Below the pieces are notes generated by a model. The model ran no database searches. It was not told the DNA's origin and saw only the letters and a program-made list of their open reading frames with translations. Both the position numbers and the translations under genes were made by a program. A stretch of 64,000 nt of DNA, from the NCBI RefSeq assembly GCF_025962655.1, contig NZ_JAGFPE010000004.1:372001-436000 (forward strand). The letters are read 5' to 3'. The stretch comes from Candidatus Symbiopectobacterium sp. NZEC151. Its GTDB lineage: Bacteria; Pseudomonadota; Gammaproteobacteria; Enterobacterales; Enterobacteriaceae. Of this stretch, positions 47,353-58,200 are shown one piece after another (position 1 is the first letter of the stretch; the number at the start of each line of letters is the position of its first letter).

Positions 47353-48381
47353 GTGAATATTTGCAAACCGCCCAAAGAGATAACGCTGGCGCACGGCAGT
47401 GGCGGTCAGGCCATGCAACAACTGATTGCCTCGTTGTTTTTAACCGCGTTTGATAACCCACTGCTTGGGCAACGGGAAGATCAAGCGCGTATGCCGCTGG
47501 CCCCGCTGACGCAGCAGGGCGATCGTCTGGCGTTTACTACCGACAGCTATGTCATCGATCCGATTTTTTTCCCCGGAGGCGATATTGGCAAGCTGGCCGT
47601 GTGTGGCACGGTCAACGATCTGGCGGTCAGCGGTGCGCAGCCGCTTTATCTTTCTTGCGGCTTTATCATTGAAGAAGGGTTTTCCGGCGACGATCTGGTA
47701 CGCATTGTGACGTCCATGGCGCATACCGCGCAGCAGGCCGGCGTGCAGATTGTAACCGGGGATACCAAGGTGGTGCCGCGCGGCGCTGCTGATAAACTGT
47801 TTATCAATACGGCGGGTATCGGCGTCATCCCTACTGAGATCAACTGGGGCGCATCGCAGATCCGTGCCGGTGATAAACTCATCGTCACTGGAACCTTGGG
47901 CGATCACGGTGCGACCATCCTTAATCTGCGCGAAAAATTGGGCTTGGAAGCGGAACTGAGCAGCGACTGTGCTGCCCTGACACCGATGATTGCACCTTTG
48001 CGTGCGATCGACGGGGTGCGTGCGCTGCGTGATGCTACGCGCGGCGGTGTGACGGCCATCCTGCATGAATATTCGCAAGCCAGCGGTTGCGGTATGGTGA
48101 TTGACGAGGCGGCGCTGCCGCTGAAATCAGCGGTGCGCGGTATCTGTGAAATTCTGGGCTTGGAAGCGCTGAATTTTGCCAACGAAGGTAAGCTGGTGTT
48201 AGCGGTGGCTCCGCAGGCGGAACAAGCGGTGCTTGACGCGCTGCATGCACATCCACTGGGCAAAGAGGCTGTCACCATTGGCGAAGCGACGGCGCAAAAG
48301 CAGGTACGCCTGCGCGGAATATTCGGCGCTTCACGGCTGCTGGATCTGCCGCATAATGAACCCATGCCGCGCATCTGCTAA
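47353..48381 (+). CDS. hypE: hydrogenase maturation protein HypE (carbamoyl dehydratase)
   Basis: HypE turns the thiocarbamate on its own C-terminal Cys into thiocyanate with ATP, giving the cyanide ligand. The 342-aa product ends PRIC, the conserved modified Cys, and has LAHGSGGQAMQQLI, FTTDSYVIDPIFFPGGDIG and DATRGGVTAILHEY of the PurM-like ATPase. It begins with GTG directly after the hypD stop. The 136-bp gap to hypF holds a small GC hairpin (CCGCC/GGCGG). Confidence 0.96.
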   Translation: MNICKPPKEITLAHGSGGQAMQQLIASLFLTAFDNPLLGQREDQARMPLAPLTQQGDRLAFTTDSYVIDPIFFPGGDIGKLAVCGTVNDLAVSGAQPLYLSCGFIIEEGFSGDDLVRIVTSMAHTAQQAGVQIVTGDTKVVPRGAADKLFINTAGIGVIPTEINWGASQIRAGDKLIVTGTLGDHGATILNLREKLGLEAELSSDCAALTPMIAPLRAIDGVRALRDATRGGVTAILHEYSQASGCGMVIDEAALPLKSAVRGICEILGLEALNFANEGKLVLAVAPQAEQAVLDALHAHPLGKEAVTIGEATAQKQVRLRGIFGASRLLDLPHNEPMPRIC

Positions 48382-48517
48382 CGTTTTAGGTTTGCTTCGC
48401 GTAAAGCATCCCGCTGAAGTGTGCGGAGCCGCCTACCCGGCGGTTTCACCCACCTGGGCGTGATTTTTTTCGCTGATGAAGAAAAACACAATATTCCTCT
48501 GGAGTTTAGCTCCAACT

Positions 48518-50791
48518 ATGAGCAACGGTATTCGCATCCGCGTTAAAGGCAAAGTGCAGGGGGTGGGGTTTCGCCCTTACGTGTGGCAACTGGCGCATCG
48601 ACACCAACTGTGTGGCAATGTCAGCAATGACAGCGCAGGGGTGTTGATTCATCTGGTGATGTCTCCGCAGGTTGCCTCGTTCCTTGACGACCTTACTCGC
48701 GAATGCCCACCCCTCGCTCATATCGACAGCATTGAATCACACCCTTATGAATGGGAGCAGCAACCCGCTGACTTTAGCATTGCGCACAGCGGCGCGGGTG
48801 CGATGGATACGCAAGTGGTGCCTGATGCGGCAACCTGTCCCTCCTGTCTGCAAGAGCTGATGACGCCCGGCAATCGGCGCTATCACTATCCCTTTATTAA
48901 CTGCACCCACTGCGGGCCGCGTTTTACCATTATTCGCCATATGCCTTACGACAGGCCCAATACGGCGATGGCGACGTTTCCGCTGTGCTCGCCTTGTGCC
49001 GCAGAATATCAAAACCCTGCAGACAGACGCTTTCATGCCCAACCGACGGCGTGCCCGGATTGTGGGCCACACGCGTGGGTGTGCGATGCCAATGGCAATG
49101 CGCTGGCGCAGGGCGATGCGGCACTGGAACTGGCGGCGAGGGCGCTGCAAGCGGGGCAGATCGTTGCAGTCAAAGGGCTGGGTGGTTTTCATCTGGCGTG
49201 CGATGCCACGCAACAACATGCGGTAGAGCAATTGCGCCTGCGCAAGCATCGACCCGGCAAACCGTTGGCGGTGATGTTGCCGGATGAGCACTGGCTATCG
49301 CGCTGTGCGCAACTGACGGATGAAACGCCTGCCATCAACCTGATGAAAAGCGCTGCTGCACCCATCGTGTTGCTGCCGTTGCAACGTGGCGGCGCGCTGT
49401 GTGATGCCATTGCGCCCGGATTGAGTGAAGTCGGGCTGATGCTGCCTGCCAACCCGCTCCAGCATCTACTGCTGGCTTTGTCGGGTCGCCCGCTGGTGAT
49501 GACCTCCGGTAATGCTAGCGGTAAACCGCCCGCGTTGACCAACGCGCAGGCGCTGGACGATCTCAATGGCTTGGCCGATCTTTGGCTATTGCATAATCGC
49601 GATATCGTGCAACGCGCCGACGACTCGCTGGTGCGCTGTCATGATGGCGCTGCGGAAATGCTGCGTCGTGCTCGCGGCTATGTTCCCGATGCGTTTACGC
49701 TGCCGCCCGGTTTTGAACACCAGCCCGCACTGCTGGCGATGGGGGCGGATTTGAAAAACACCTTCTGCCTGCTGCGCGATGGGTATGCCATTGTCAGTCA
49801 GCATCTGGGCGATCTCACCGACAGCGATGTCGAGCAGCAGTATCAAAATGCGATAGCACTGTTTGAGGATATCTATCGCTTCACACCCACGGCGATTGCC
49901 GTGGATGCCCATCCTGGCTATATCAGCCACCGCCTCGGACATCAGCGTGCCGACATTGCCGGTATTGCCTGCCATGAAGTGTTGCATCATCATGCCCACA
50001 TTGCCGCCTGTCTGGCGGAGCATGGCTGGCCGCGCAATGCCGGACCGGTTGTTGGCTTGACGTTGGATGGTATCGGCTATGGCGAAAAAGGCCAATGGTG
50101 GGGGGGGGAATGTCTGCTGGCCGATTACCGTTCCTGCTTTCATCGGGGCGGGCTGCCTGCGGTCGCGTTGCCGGGTGCGGATTTAGCCGCTCGCCAGCCG
50201 TGGCGTAACCTATTGGCGCAGTGGTTGCGCTTTGTGCCTGACTGGCGAGGGCAACCGCAGGCGGCGAATTTTCCTCAGCATGCGCTGCCTTTGTTGATCA
50301 AGGCGATTGAGCGCGGCGTGCAATCGCCGTACAGTTCGTCGGCCGGACGCCTGTTCGATGCGGTTGCGGCGGCAACGGGATTTGGCGTGCGTGAACAAAG
50401 CTGGGAAGGTGAAGCCGCTTGCCAGTTGGAAACGCTGGCATGGCAAAGCGATGTCCAGTCTCACCCGGTATCGATGCCGCTTGTCGGCAATCTGTTAGAT
50501 CTGGAGACATTCTGGCATGAATGGCTGGCCTATCAGGCTGCGCCCGCGCGGCGCGCGCACGCTTTTCACGTGGCGCTGGCGCAAGGCCTGGCTGCGTTAG
50601 CCCGGCAGGTTGCGCGTGAGGAGAATACGCATACTATCGTGCTTTCCGGCGGGGTTCTGCATAACCGACTGCTCAGCACATTACTGCGTCAGGAACTCAC
50701 TGATTTTACTGTATTACAGCCGAGACGTTTGCCTGCGGGCGATGGCGGTCTTTCATTGGGGCAGGCGTTGATTGCTGCGGCGCGTGGATAA
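48518..50791 (+). CDS. hypF: carbamoyltransferase HypF
   Basis: HypF makes the carbamoyl group from carbamoyl phosphate and passes it to HypE. From ATG 48518 ([20 protein letters not shown]) it is 757 aa. Domains in order: acylphosphatase ([13 protein letters not shown]), two zinc fingers (CPSCLQEL...CTHCGPRF and CSPCAAEY...CPDCGP), YrdC-like ([12 protein letters not shown]) and the Kae1-like carbamoyltransferase ([35 protein letters not shown]). ATG 48476 is an alternative without ribosome binding site. GGAG 13 nt upstream of 48518 could pair with CTCC in a small hairpin. Its 3' end has been duplicated (54624-54907). Confidence 0.94.
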   Translation: MSNGIRIRVKGKVQGVGFRPYVWQLAHRHQLCGNVSNDSAGVLIHLVMSPQVASFLDDLTRECPPLAHIDSIESHPYEWEQQPADFSIAHSGAGAMDTQVVPDAATCPSCLQELMTPGNRRYHYPFINCTHCGPRFTIIRHMPYDRPNTAMATFPLCSPCAAEYQNPADRRFHAQPTACPDCGPHAWVCDANGNALAQGDAALELAARALQAGQIVAVKGLGGFHLACDATQQHAVEQLRLRKHRPGKPLAVMLPDEHWLSRCAQLTDETPAINLMKSAAAPIVLLPLQRGGALCDAIAPGLSEVGLMLPANPLQHLLLALSGRPLVMTSGNASGKPPALTNAQALDDLNGLADLWLLHNRDIVQRADDSLVRCHDGAAEMLRRARGYVPDAFTLPPGFEHQPALLAMGADLKNTFCLLRDGYAIVSQHLGDLTDSDVEQQYQNAIALFEDIYRFTPTAIAVDAHPGYISHRLGHQRADIAGIACHEVLHHHAHIAACLAEHGWPRNAGPVVGLTLDGIGYGEKGQWWGGECLLADYRSCFHRGGLPAVALPGADLAARQPWRNLLAQWLRFVPDWRGQPQAANFPQHALPLLIKAIERGVQSPYSSSAGRLFDAVAAATGFGVREQSWEGEAACQLETLAWQSDVQSHPVSMPLVGNLLDLETFWHEWLAYQAAPARRAHAFHVALAQGLAALARQVAREENTHTIVLSGGVLHNRLLSTLLRQELTDFTVLQPRRLPAGDGGLSLGQALIAAARG

Positions 50792-51045
50792 TAAGAATAT
50801 TATTTAGTTTTGTTGTTTTTAAATAGTAACTTTAAGGTTTTAACTGTATTTAAATTACTTTTAATTAACGCTGATTGTAATGAGTTTAATGAATTTAAAA
50901 TAACTGTAAATATATCTCTCTTGTTATGAAATCAAATTCCTAAAAATAATCCTGATCAATAATATATGATTGTCACCGCAATGGTTAATCGATATTTTTA
51001 TGACGATTATTATTTTCGTCTATTAATTTATTGTAGGTTTTGTAG
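50792..51045. other. AT-rich gap upstream of the first intimin-like gene
   Basis: This 254-bp stretch has no gene. Much of it recurs upstream of the second adhesin gene (54908-55201), including TCAAATTCCTAAAAATAAT, so it is part of the duplicated block and probably contains the adhesin promoter. Confidence 0.6.
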
Positions 51046-54000
51046 ATGGCAAGAAATGTTTTTTCTCAGGAAAAGGCAACAGTACGTTTCTTTTCAAAAA
51101 AAGTTACTGCGGTTGCATGGGTTAATATCTTATTTCAATTGTTTTTTCCCTTAAGTCTATCGTTCTCTCCGGCAATAGCGGCGGCTATAGCCGATTCCTC
51201 ACCTGCTTTTTCCTCAACGGAGCCTTATCTTTTAGGCCCCGGAGAAAACATTGACACTGTTGCGAAAATGCACGGAGTTTCTGTTGAACAACTTAAAAAA
51301 ATCAACCAGTACAGAACATTTTCCAAACCCTTTTCAGCCCTGACGACGGGCGATGAAGTTGAAGTGCCGCGTAAGCAATCCCCTTTCTCCATAGACAATC
51401 AACCGCCAGTTCAGACAGAAAACCGATTCGAAAACCAGGCAATGGCAGGGGCGACGATGCTATCCAGCAAAAATGCCGCTAAATCGGCAGAGCAGATGGC
51501 GCGCTCTGCGGCCAATAGTGAAGTCAACAGCTCTGCACAGCAGTGGTTGAGCCAGTACGGTACTGCTCGCGTACAGCTTAACGTCAATGATGATTTCAAG
51601 CTTGATGGCAGTGCAGTCGACGTACTGGTGCCGTTGAAAGATAACAATAAAAATATGTTATTTACTCAGCTAGGGGCACGAAATAAAGACAGCCGTAATA
51701 CTGTAAATACCGGTATCGGCTACCGTACTTTTCAAGATAATTGGATGTACGGCGTTAATACCTTTTTTGATAATGATATTACCGGTAAGAATCGCCGGGT
51801 CGGCGTGGGCGCAGAGGCTTGGGCTGACTACCTGAAATTGTCGGTGAACAGTTATTTTGGCCTGACCGGTTGGCATCAATCGCGTGACGCTGTTGATTAT
51901 TATGAGCGCCCCGCCAACGGTTATGACGTGCGTGCCGAAGCCTATTTACCGGCCTACCCGCAGTTAGGGGGTAAACTGATGTATGAACACTATCGTGGCG
52001 ATGATGTTGCGTTGTTCGGTAAGAATAATCGCCAGAAAGATCCGTATGCCATAACAGCGGGACTTAATTATACTCCGATTCCGTTATTTACTGTAGGTGC
52101 AGAGCATCGCGCTGGCAAAGGCGGGCAATCAGACAGTAGCCTGAATCTCCAGTTCAATTATCGCCTCGGATCATCCTGGCAGTCGCATATCGATCCTTCT
52201 GCGGTGGCATCGAGCCGTACCCTGGCGGGCAGTCGTTACGATCTGGTCGAGCGCAACAATAATATCGTGCTGGAATATCAACAGCAAAACCTGATCCGTC
52301 TGACGTTGCCAGAACAGATCAGCGGAGACGCAGGGACTACGGTTACCGTGAATGCGCAGATTAACAGTCGGCATGCACTCGATCGGGTTGAGTGGGATAA
52401 CGGCGCGTTGTTGGCGGCAGGTGGTAGCTTCACCCAGATATCCCCACAGGTCGTGTCGATCACCTTCCCACCTTATCAAGAGGCACGCAGTAGCAACAGT
52501 AATGTGCATACGATAAGTGCAGTGGCTTACGACAGCCAGGGCAATGCGTCTGCTCGTGAGACTACGCGGCTTGTCGTTGCATCCACTATGGTAGAAATCA
52601 CGGTCGCCAACCTGACGGTGACCGCCGATAACGCCATCGCCAACGGCACGGCGAGCAACGCGGTGCAGGCGATAGTGACGAACGCCAGCGGCAACCCGGT
52701 TGCGGGGCAAGCGGTCAACTTCTCTGCCAGCAATGGTGCGGCCATCACCACAGTGATTGGCACCACCGGTGCGGACGGTATTGCCACGGCGACGCTGACC
52801 AGCACCACGGCGGGCAGCAGTGTGGTCACCGCGACGGTGAACGGTAAGCGCCAAACGGTGAATATCACGTTTGTTGAAGACGACAGCCAAGCGACGATCG
52901 CTACTGCCGATTTTACGGTGGCCAGTGGGGCGTTAGCCGACGGTATTGAAATTAATGCGCTGCGTGCAATAGTGACAGATAGCCTGGGCAATCCAATGGA
53001 AAACGCTACCGTAACCTTTACGACAACGTCTGGCTCGGTGACAGTAACAAATGCTCAGGTTCAGACCGATAAAGACGGTGTGGCAAACAGTGGGCTGACC
53101 AGTCTGGTGGCAGGAAACCATTCGGTGAGGGCGTCGGTGGGCACGTATACCACGCCGTACAAGAATTCGACTTTTACCAAAATAGTGACGATTGCGGATG
53201 CCGATTTTACCGTGGCTAGCGGTGCCTTAGCCAACGGCATCGATACCAATGAGTTGAGAGCGATTGTGAGAGACAACCTGGGTAATCCGGCAATCAATAT
53301 CCCGGTTACCTTTACGGTGACCGGTGGTAACGCGACAGTGACAAAAGAAACGGTATCTTCAGGGGTAGGCGGTTTGGTGACCAGTGGGTTAACGAGTTTG
53401 GTTGTCGGCAGCCATCAGGTAACTGCGACGGTGAGAAACCATACTACGTCGGAAAAAAGCTCTGTCTTTGTGCTCGGGAATACCATCGCTGACGGCGACT
53501 TTACGGTGGCCAGCGGTGCGCTCGCTGATGGCATCAACAGCAATGCACTGCGTGCGATAGTGAAAAATGGACAAGGCAAACCGGTTGCGAATGCCACCGT
53601 AACCTTTGCGGTAACCAGCGGTAGCGCGACAGTGACGAACGCGGCGGTGCAGACGGATGCAAACGGCGTGGCAACCAGCGGGCTGACCAGTCTGGTTGCT
53701 GGCGACAATCAGGTCACGGCAACGGTGAATGATGCAACTACATCGGTGCAGACCTCTACGTTTGTGGGCAAGTTCATTAATGTGTCTGCCACTAACGCGA
53801 CGTTTACTATCACCGATGGCTTTCCAAAAACGGGCTTCAAAGGTGCAAGATTCTCATTAAAGGTGACAGGTGCTGCAAGCGATTATCTTTGGGACAACGG
53901 TGGCAATGCATGGACCACGGTAGATTCCAATGGAAATATCAGTATCACTGCGAAAGGTAATTCAACGCCGGTCACTATTAAGGCAACACCAAAGGCTGGC

Positions 54001-54366
54001 GGGCCGGCGCTGACCTACACCTTCTCAGTGAATACCTGGTTTATTAATAATGGTAACTCGACAGCTGATAGAAATGGTGCTTCATCTTGGTGTGCAAACC
54101 AAGGGCTGACCATGTCAGATCGGTCTAAAGTAACGTTGGGTATGAATCAGCGTGGCGTTGGGACGTTATTTTCAGAGTGGGGAGCATTAAATCAATCGCG
54201 TTATCCTGGGTCTGGTTTTACTGATTCGTCCACCCCTGGCGGATTAGAAAATGCCTATTGGATTAAGAGCGATTCCTATACTTCTGGATATGGTGCGTTC
54301 TATGCGCAATCAGGGCAACATTCCAGCAGGCAAGATCGTTTTAGTCAATTCATACTATGTAATTAA
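51046..54366 (+). CDS. intimin/invasin-like adhesin (first copy)
   Basis: The 1106-aa product has the inverse autotransporter layout: long signal region ending SFSPAIAAAIA, LysM-type peptidoglycan-binding domain (YLLGPGENIDTVAKMHGVSV), the 12-strand barrel (YGTARVQLNVNDDFKLDGSA through LNLQFNYRLG), then about four Ig-like (Big_1) domains from about residue 510, and a C-terminal C-type-lectin-like module with two Cys (SSWCANQG ... FILCN). Passenger export to the cell surface is expected. AGG lies 9 nt before the ATG. Close paralogue of the 1509-aa copy at 55202-59731 with fewer repeats. Binding target unknown. Confidence 0.93.
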   Translation: MARNVFSQEKATVRFFSKKVTAVAWVNILFQLFFPLSLSFSPAIAAAIADSSPAFSSTEPYLLGPGENIDTVAKMHGVSVEQLKKINQYRTFSKPFSALTTGDEVEVPRKQSPFSIDNQPPVQTENRFENQAMAGATMLSSKNAAKSAEQMARSAANSEVNSSAQQWLSQYGTARVQLNVNDDFKLDGSAVDVLVPLKDNNKNMLFTQLGARNKDSRNTVNTGIGYRTFQDNWMYGVNTFFDNDITGKNRRVGVGAEAWADYLKLSVNSYFGLTGWHQSRDAVDYYERPANGYDVRAEAYLPAYPQLGGKLMYEHYRGDDVALFGKNNRQKDPYAITAGLNYTPIPLFTVGAEHRAGKGGQSDSSLNLQFNYRLGSSWQSHIDPSAVASSRTLAGSRYDLVERNNNIVLEYQQQNLIRLTLPEQISGDAGTTVTVNAQINSRHALDRVEWDNGALLAAGGSFTQISPQVVSITFPPYQEARSSNSNVHTISAVAYDSQGNASARETTRLVVASTMVEITVANLTVTADNAIANGTASNAVQAIVTNASGNPVAGQAVNFSASNGAAITTVIGTTGADGIATATLTSTTAGSSVVTATVNGKRQTVNITFVEDDSQATIATADFTVASGALADGIEINALRAIVTDSLGNPMENATVTFTTTSGSVTVTNAQVQTDKDGVANSGLTSLVAGNHSVRASVGTYTTPYKNSTFTKIVTIADADFTVASGALANGIDTNELRAIVRDNLGNPAINIPVTFTVTGGNATVTKETVSSGVGGLVTSGLTSLVVGSHQVTATVRNHTTSEKSSVFVLGNTIADGDFTVASGALADGINSNALRAIVKNGQGKPVANATVTFAVTSGSATVTNAAVQTDANGVATSGLTSLVAGDNQVTATVNDATTSVQTSTFVGKFINVSATNATFTITDGFPKTGFKGARFSLKVTGAASDYLWDNGGNAWTTVDSNGNISITAKGNSTPVTIKATPKAGGPALTYTFSVNTWFINNGNSTADRNGASSWCANQGLTMSDRSKVTLGMNQRGVGTLFSEWGALNQSRYPGSGFTDSSTPGGLENAYWIKSDSYTSGYGAFYAQSGQHSSRQDRFSQFILCN

Positions 54367-54471
54367 TTCGTGCGATATACCCATAATGGCTGACGTGTTG
54401 CTAATGTTGTGATTTTGGTCTTATCCGGACACCTATGACTGCATATCTACAATGGAGCACTGCGTCTGCTA

Positions 54472-54533
54472 ACAGCGCCTGATCGATGGCAACGATACGT
54501 TGCTGTCGCCAGGCGCGAGTGTGTGTGATACCG
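54472..54533 (-). pseudogene. hmuT: hmuT 3' fragment in the adhesin scar
   Basis: The minus strand encodes ITHTRAWRQQRIVAIDQAL, identical to the end of HmuT (59862-60704). At DNA level it matches about 60 bp of that gene near 59934-59992. It is an isolated piece without start or stop context. Confidence 0.85.
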
Positions 54534-54540
54534 GTAATCG

Positions 54541-54621
54541 TTGCCGCAATCGCTGATTCTGCACATATCCTTTCAGATACTGAACCGTATATTTTAGCTC
54601 CAGGGGGAACCGTTGATGCTG
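54541..54621 (+). pseudogene. intimin-like N-terminal fragment
   Basis: About 80 bp match the stretch around 55335-55420 of the second adhesin gene, including TTTCAGATACTGAACCGTAT, which codes for the start of the LysM region (SDTEPY). It is cut off on both sides. Confidence 0.8.
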
Positions 54622-54623
54622 TT

Positions 54624-54907
54624 TCTGGAGACATTTGGCACGAATAGCTGGCCTATCAGGCTGCGCCCGTGCGGCGCGCCCATGCCTTTCACGTGGCGCT
54701 GGCGCACTGCGTTAGCCCGACATGCGGCGCGTGAGGAGAATACCCATACCATCGTGCTTTCTGGCGGGGTTCGGTATAACCGACTGCTCAGCATATTACT
54801 GCGTCAGGAGCTGGCTGATTTTACCGTATTGCAACCGAGGAATTTGCCGGCAGGGGTTGGCGGTCTTTCGTTGGGACAGACATTAATTGCAGCAGCGCGT
54901 GGATAAT
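54624..54907 (+). pseudogene. hypF: duplicated hypF 3' fragment
   Basis: This piece matches the last 290 bp or so of hypF: it encodes [20 protein letters not shown] and LPAGVGGLSLGQTLIAAARG, against [19 protein letters not shown] and [20 protein letters not shown] in the intact gene. A stop codon (TAG in GAATAGCTGG) and small indels break the frame at its start. The same AT-rich sequence follows as after hypF. Confidence 0.9.
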
Positions 54908-55201
54908 AGTGAAATTAATGTCAATATTTTGTTGCCTGATATATAGGTTGTTTTAAAAAACGTGCTGATGGATTTGATGTTAAATAAATCAGTTTATATG
55001 TATTTAAATTGCTTTTAAATAACGCTCAAAAGTAAGGTTCTTAATGAATTGAAATTAATTGTAAATATATCGCAGCTGCAATGAAGTCAAATTCCTAAAA
55101 ATAATATTTCATTGAACTTATTTCTTGTTTTGTTAAAACTCAAAGGCTACCTTTCTCGCTTCTTAATTATTTGGTTTTTTTATTAATTCTGAGTTTAACA
55201 T
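54908..55201. other. duplicated upstream region of the second adhesin gene
   Basis: No gene is present. The stretch resembles 50792-51045 (e.g. TGTATTTAAATT, TCAAATTCCTAAAAATAAT) and probably carries the promoter for the following gene. Confidence 0.6.
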
Positions 55202-58200
55202 ATGTCATACAACTATTTTGTTTACAAGAAAAGAAAGTTTGAGCAAAGAGTTTCTCGCAAAGTCACCGTAATGGTGTGGGTAAATATCTTTTTCCAATTG
55301 CTATTTCCACTGAGTATTTCTTTTTCTCCAGCGATGGCTGCGGCTATCGCTACTCCAGCGCATACTTTTTCAGATACTGAACCGTATGTGTTAGGTCCCG
55401 GGGAAACGGTTGATGCTATTGCAAAAAGATATGGAGTTTCGGTTGAAGAACTACAAAAAATCAACCAGTACAGAACGTTTTCTAAACCCTTTTCATCCCT
55501 GATAACGGGCGATGAAGTTGAAGTGCCGCGTAAGCGATCGCCTTTCTCTGTAGACAATCAACCGCCTGCTGAGACAGAAAATCGGCTCGCAAGCCAGGCG
55601 GCAGCAGGGGCGACGATGTTGTCCAGCAAAAATTCCGCCAAATCAGCAGAGCAGATGGCGCGCTCCGCAGCCAATAGCGAAATCAACAATTCTGCACAGC
55701 AGTGGCTGAGCCAGTACGGCACTGCCCGCGTACAGCTAAACGTCAATGATGATTTCAAACTTGATGGCAGCGCGGTAGACGTTCTGGTGCCGTTAAAAGA
55801 TAACAATAAAAATATGTTGTTTACTCAGCTAGGGGCGCGGAATAAAGATAGCCGTAATACCTTAAATGCGGGTATCGGTTACCGTACTTTTCAAGATAAT
55901 TGGATGTACGGTGTTAATACCTTTTTTGATAATGATATTACCGGAAAAAATCGCCGGGTGGGTGTGGGTGCAGAGGCTTGGGCTGACTACCTAAAATTGT
56001 CCGTGAACAGCTATTATGGTCTGACTGATTGGCATCAGTCACGTGACTTTATTGATTATTATGAGCGCCCCGCCAACGGTTATGACGTGCGTGCAGAAGC
56101 CTATTTACCGGCCTACCCGCAGTTGGGGGGTAAACTCATGTATGAACACTATCGTGGCAATGATGTTGCGTTATTCGGTAAGAATAACCGACAGAAAGAT
56201 CCGTATGCCCTGACGACAGGACTTAATTATACCCCTATTCCGTTATTTACCGTGGGGGCTGAACACCGCGCGGGCAAAGGCGGACAATCTGACAGTAGCC
56301 TTAATCTCCAGTTCAATTATCGCCTCGGATCATCCTGGCAGTCGCATATCGATCCTTCTGCGGTAGCGTCGAGCCGTACCTTGGCGGGTAGCCGTTACGA
56401 TCTGGTCGAACGCAATAACAATATCGTGCTGGAATACCAAAAACAGGATGTTATTCGCCTGACCCTTCCTGCTCAGATTAACGGTGAAGCAGGGACTGCG
56501 GTCACAGTGAATGCGCAGGTTGACAGCCAGCATAGCCTTGATCGTATTGAGTGGGACAGTAGCGCACTCGTAGCGGCTGGCGGTGAGTTTTCGCAGGTTT
56601 CGCCGCAGTCTGTGGTAATGACATTGCCTCCTTATCAATCAGCACGCAATAGCAACAGCAATGTCTATACGGTAACAGCGGTAGCCTACGACAGTCAGGG
56701 AAATGCTTCTCCTCGCTCAACGCTGCAAATTTCTGTAGAGCCAAGTACAGCAGACATTACTGAAGCCAATTTAACAACAACGACAAATAACGCGCTGGCG
56801 AACGGCACAGAGAGCAACGCGGTGCAGGCGGTAGTTACTGATGCCAGCGGCAACGCGGTGGCGGGTCAGTCGGTGGACTTCACGGCCAACAACGGCGCAG
56901 AAGTCACCACGGTGATCGGTACCACCGGGGCGGACGGTATCGCTAAGGCGACGCTGACCAACACCAAGGCAGGCACCAGCGTGGTGACGGCGACGGTAAA
57001 CGGCAAGCGTCAGACGGTAAATGTCACCTTTGTGGCGGATGAGGGCACGGCAGAGATCACCGAGGCCAACCTGACGGCGACCACCAACAATGCGTTGGCG
57101 AACGGTACGGAGAGCAACGCGGTGCAGGCGGTAGTTACTGATGCCAGCGGTAACGCGGTGGCGGGTCAGGCGGTGGATTTTACGGCCAGCAATGGCGCGC
57201 AAGTCACCACGGTGATCGGTACCACCGGTGCGGACGGTATCGCGAAGGCGACGCTGACCAACACCAAGGCAGGCACCAGCGTGGTGACGGCGACGGTAAA
57301 CGGCAAGGACCAGACGGTAAATGTCACCTTTGTGGCAGATGAGGGCACGGCAGAAATCACCGAAGCCAACCTGACGGCGACCACCAACGATGCGGTGGCT
57401 GACGGCACAGAGAGCAACGCGGTGCAGGCACTGGTGACGGATGCGCGCGGTAACGCGGTTGCGGGTCAGACGGTGAACTTTACGGCCAGCAACGGCGCGC
57501 AAGTCACCACGGTGATCGGTACCACCGGTGCGGACGGTATCGCTAAGGCGACGCTGACTAACACCAAGGCAGGCACCAGCGTGGTGACGGCGACGGTAAA
57601 CGGCAAGGACCAGACGGTAAATGTCACCTTTGTGGCGGATGAGGGCACGGCAGAGATCACCGAAGCCAACCTGACGGCGACAACTAACGGTGTAGTGGCT
57701 GATGGCACGGCAAGCAACGCGGTGCAGGCACTGGTAACGGATGCGCGCGGTAACGCGGTGGCGGGTCAGACGGTGAACTTTACGGCCAGCAATGGCGCGC
57801 AAGTCACCACGGTGATCGGCACCACCGGTGCGGACGGTATCGCTAAGGCGACGCTGACCAACACCAGGGCAGGCACCAGCGTGGTGACGGCGACGGTAAA
57901 CGGCAAGGACCAGACGGTAAATGTCACCTTTGTGGCGGATGAGGGCACGGCAGAGATCACCGAAGCCAACCTGACGGCGACCACCAACGATGCGGTGGCT
58001 GACGGCACAGAGAGCAACGCGGTGCAGGCACTGGTGACGGATGCGCGCGGTAACGCGGTGGCGGGGCAGTCGGTAGACTTTACGGCCAGCAATGGCGCGC
58101 AAGTCACCACGGTGATCGGTACCACCGGTGCGGACGGTATCGCTAAGGCGACGCTGACTAACACCAAGGCAGGCACCAGTGTGGTGACCGCCACGGTAAA

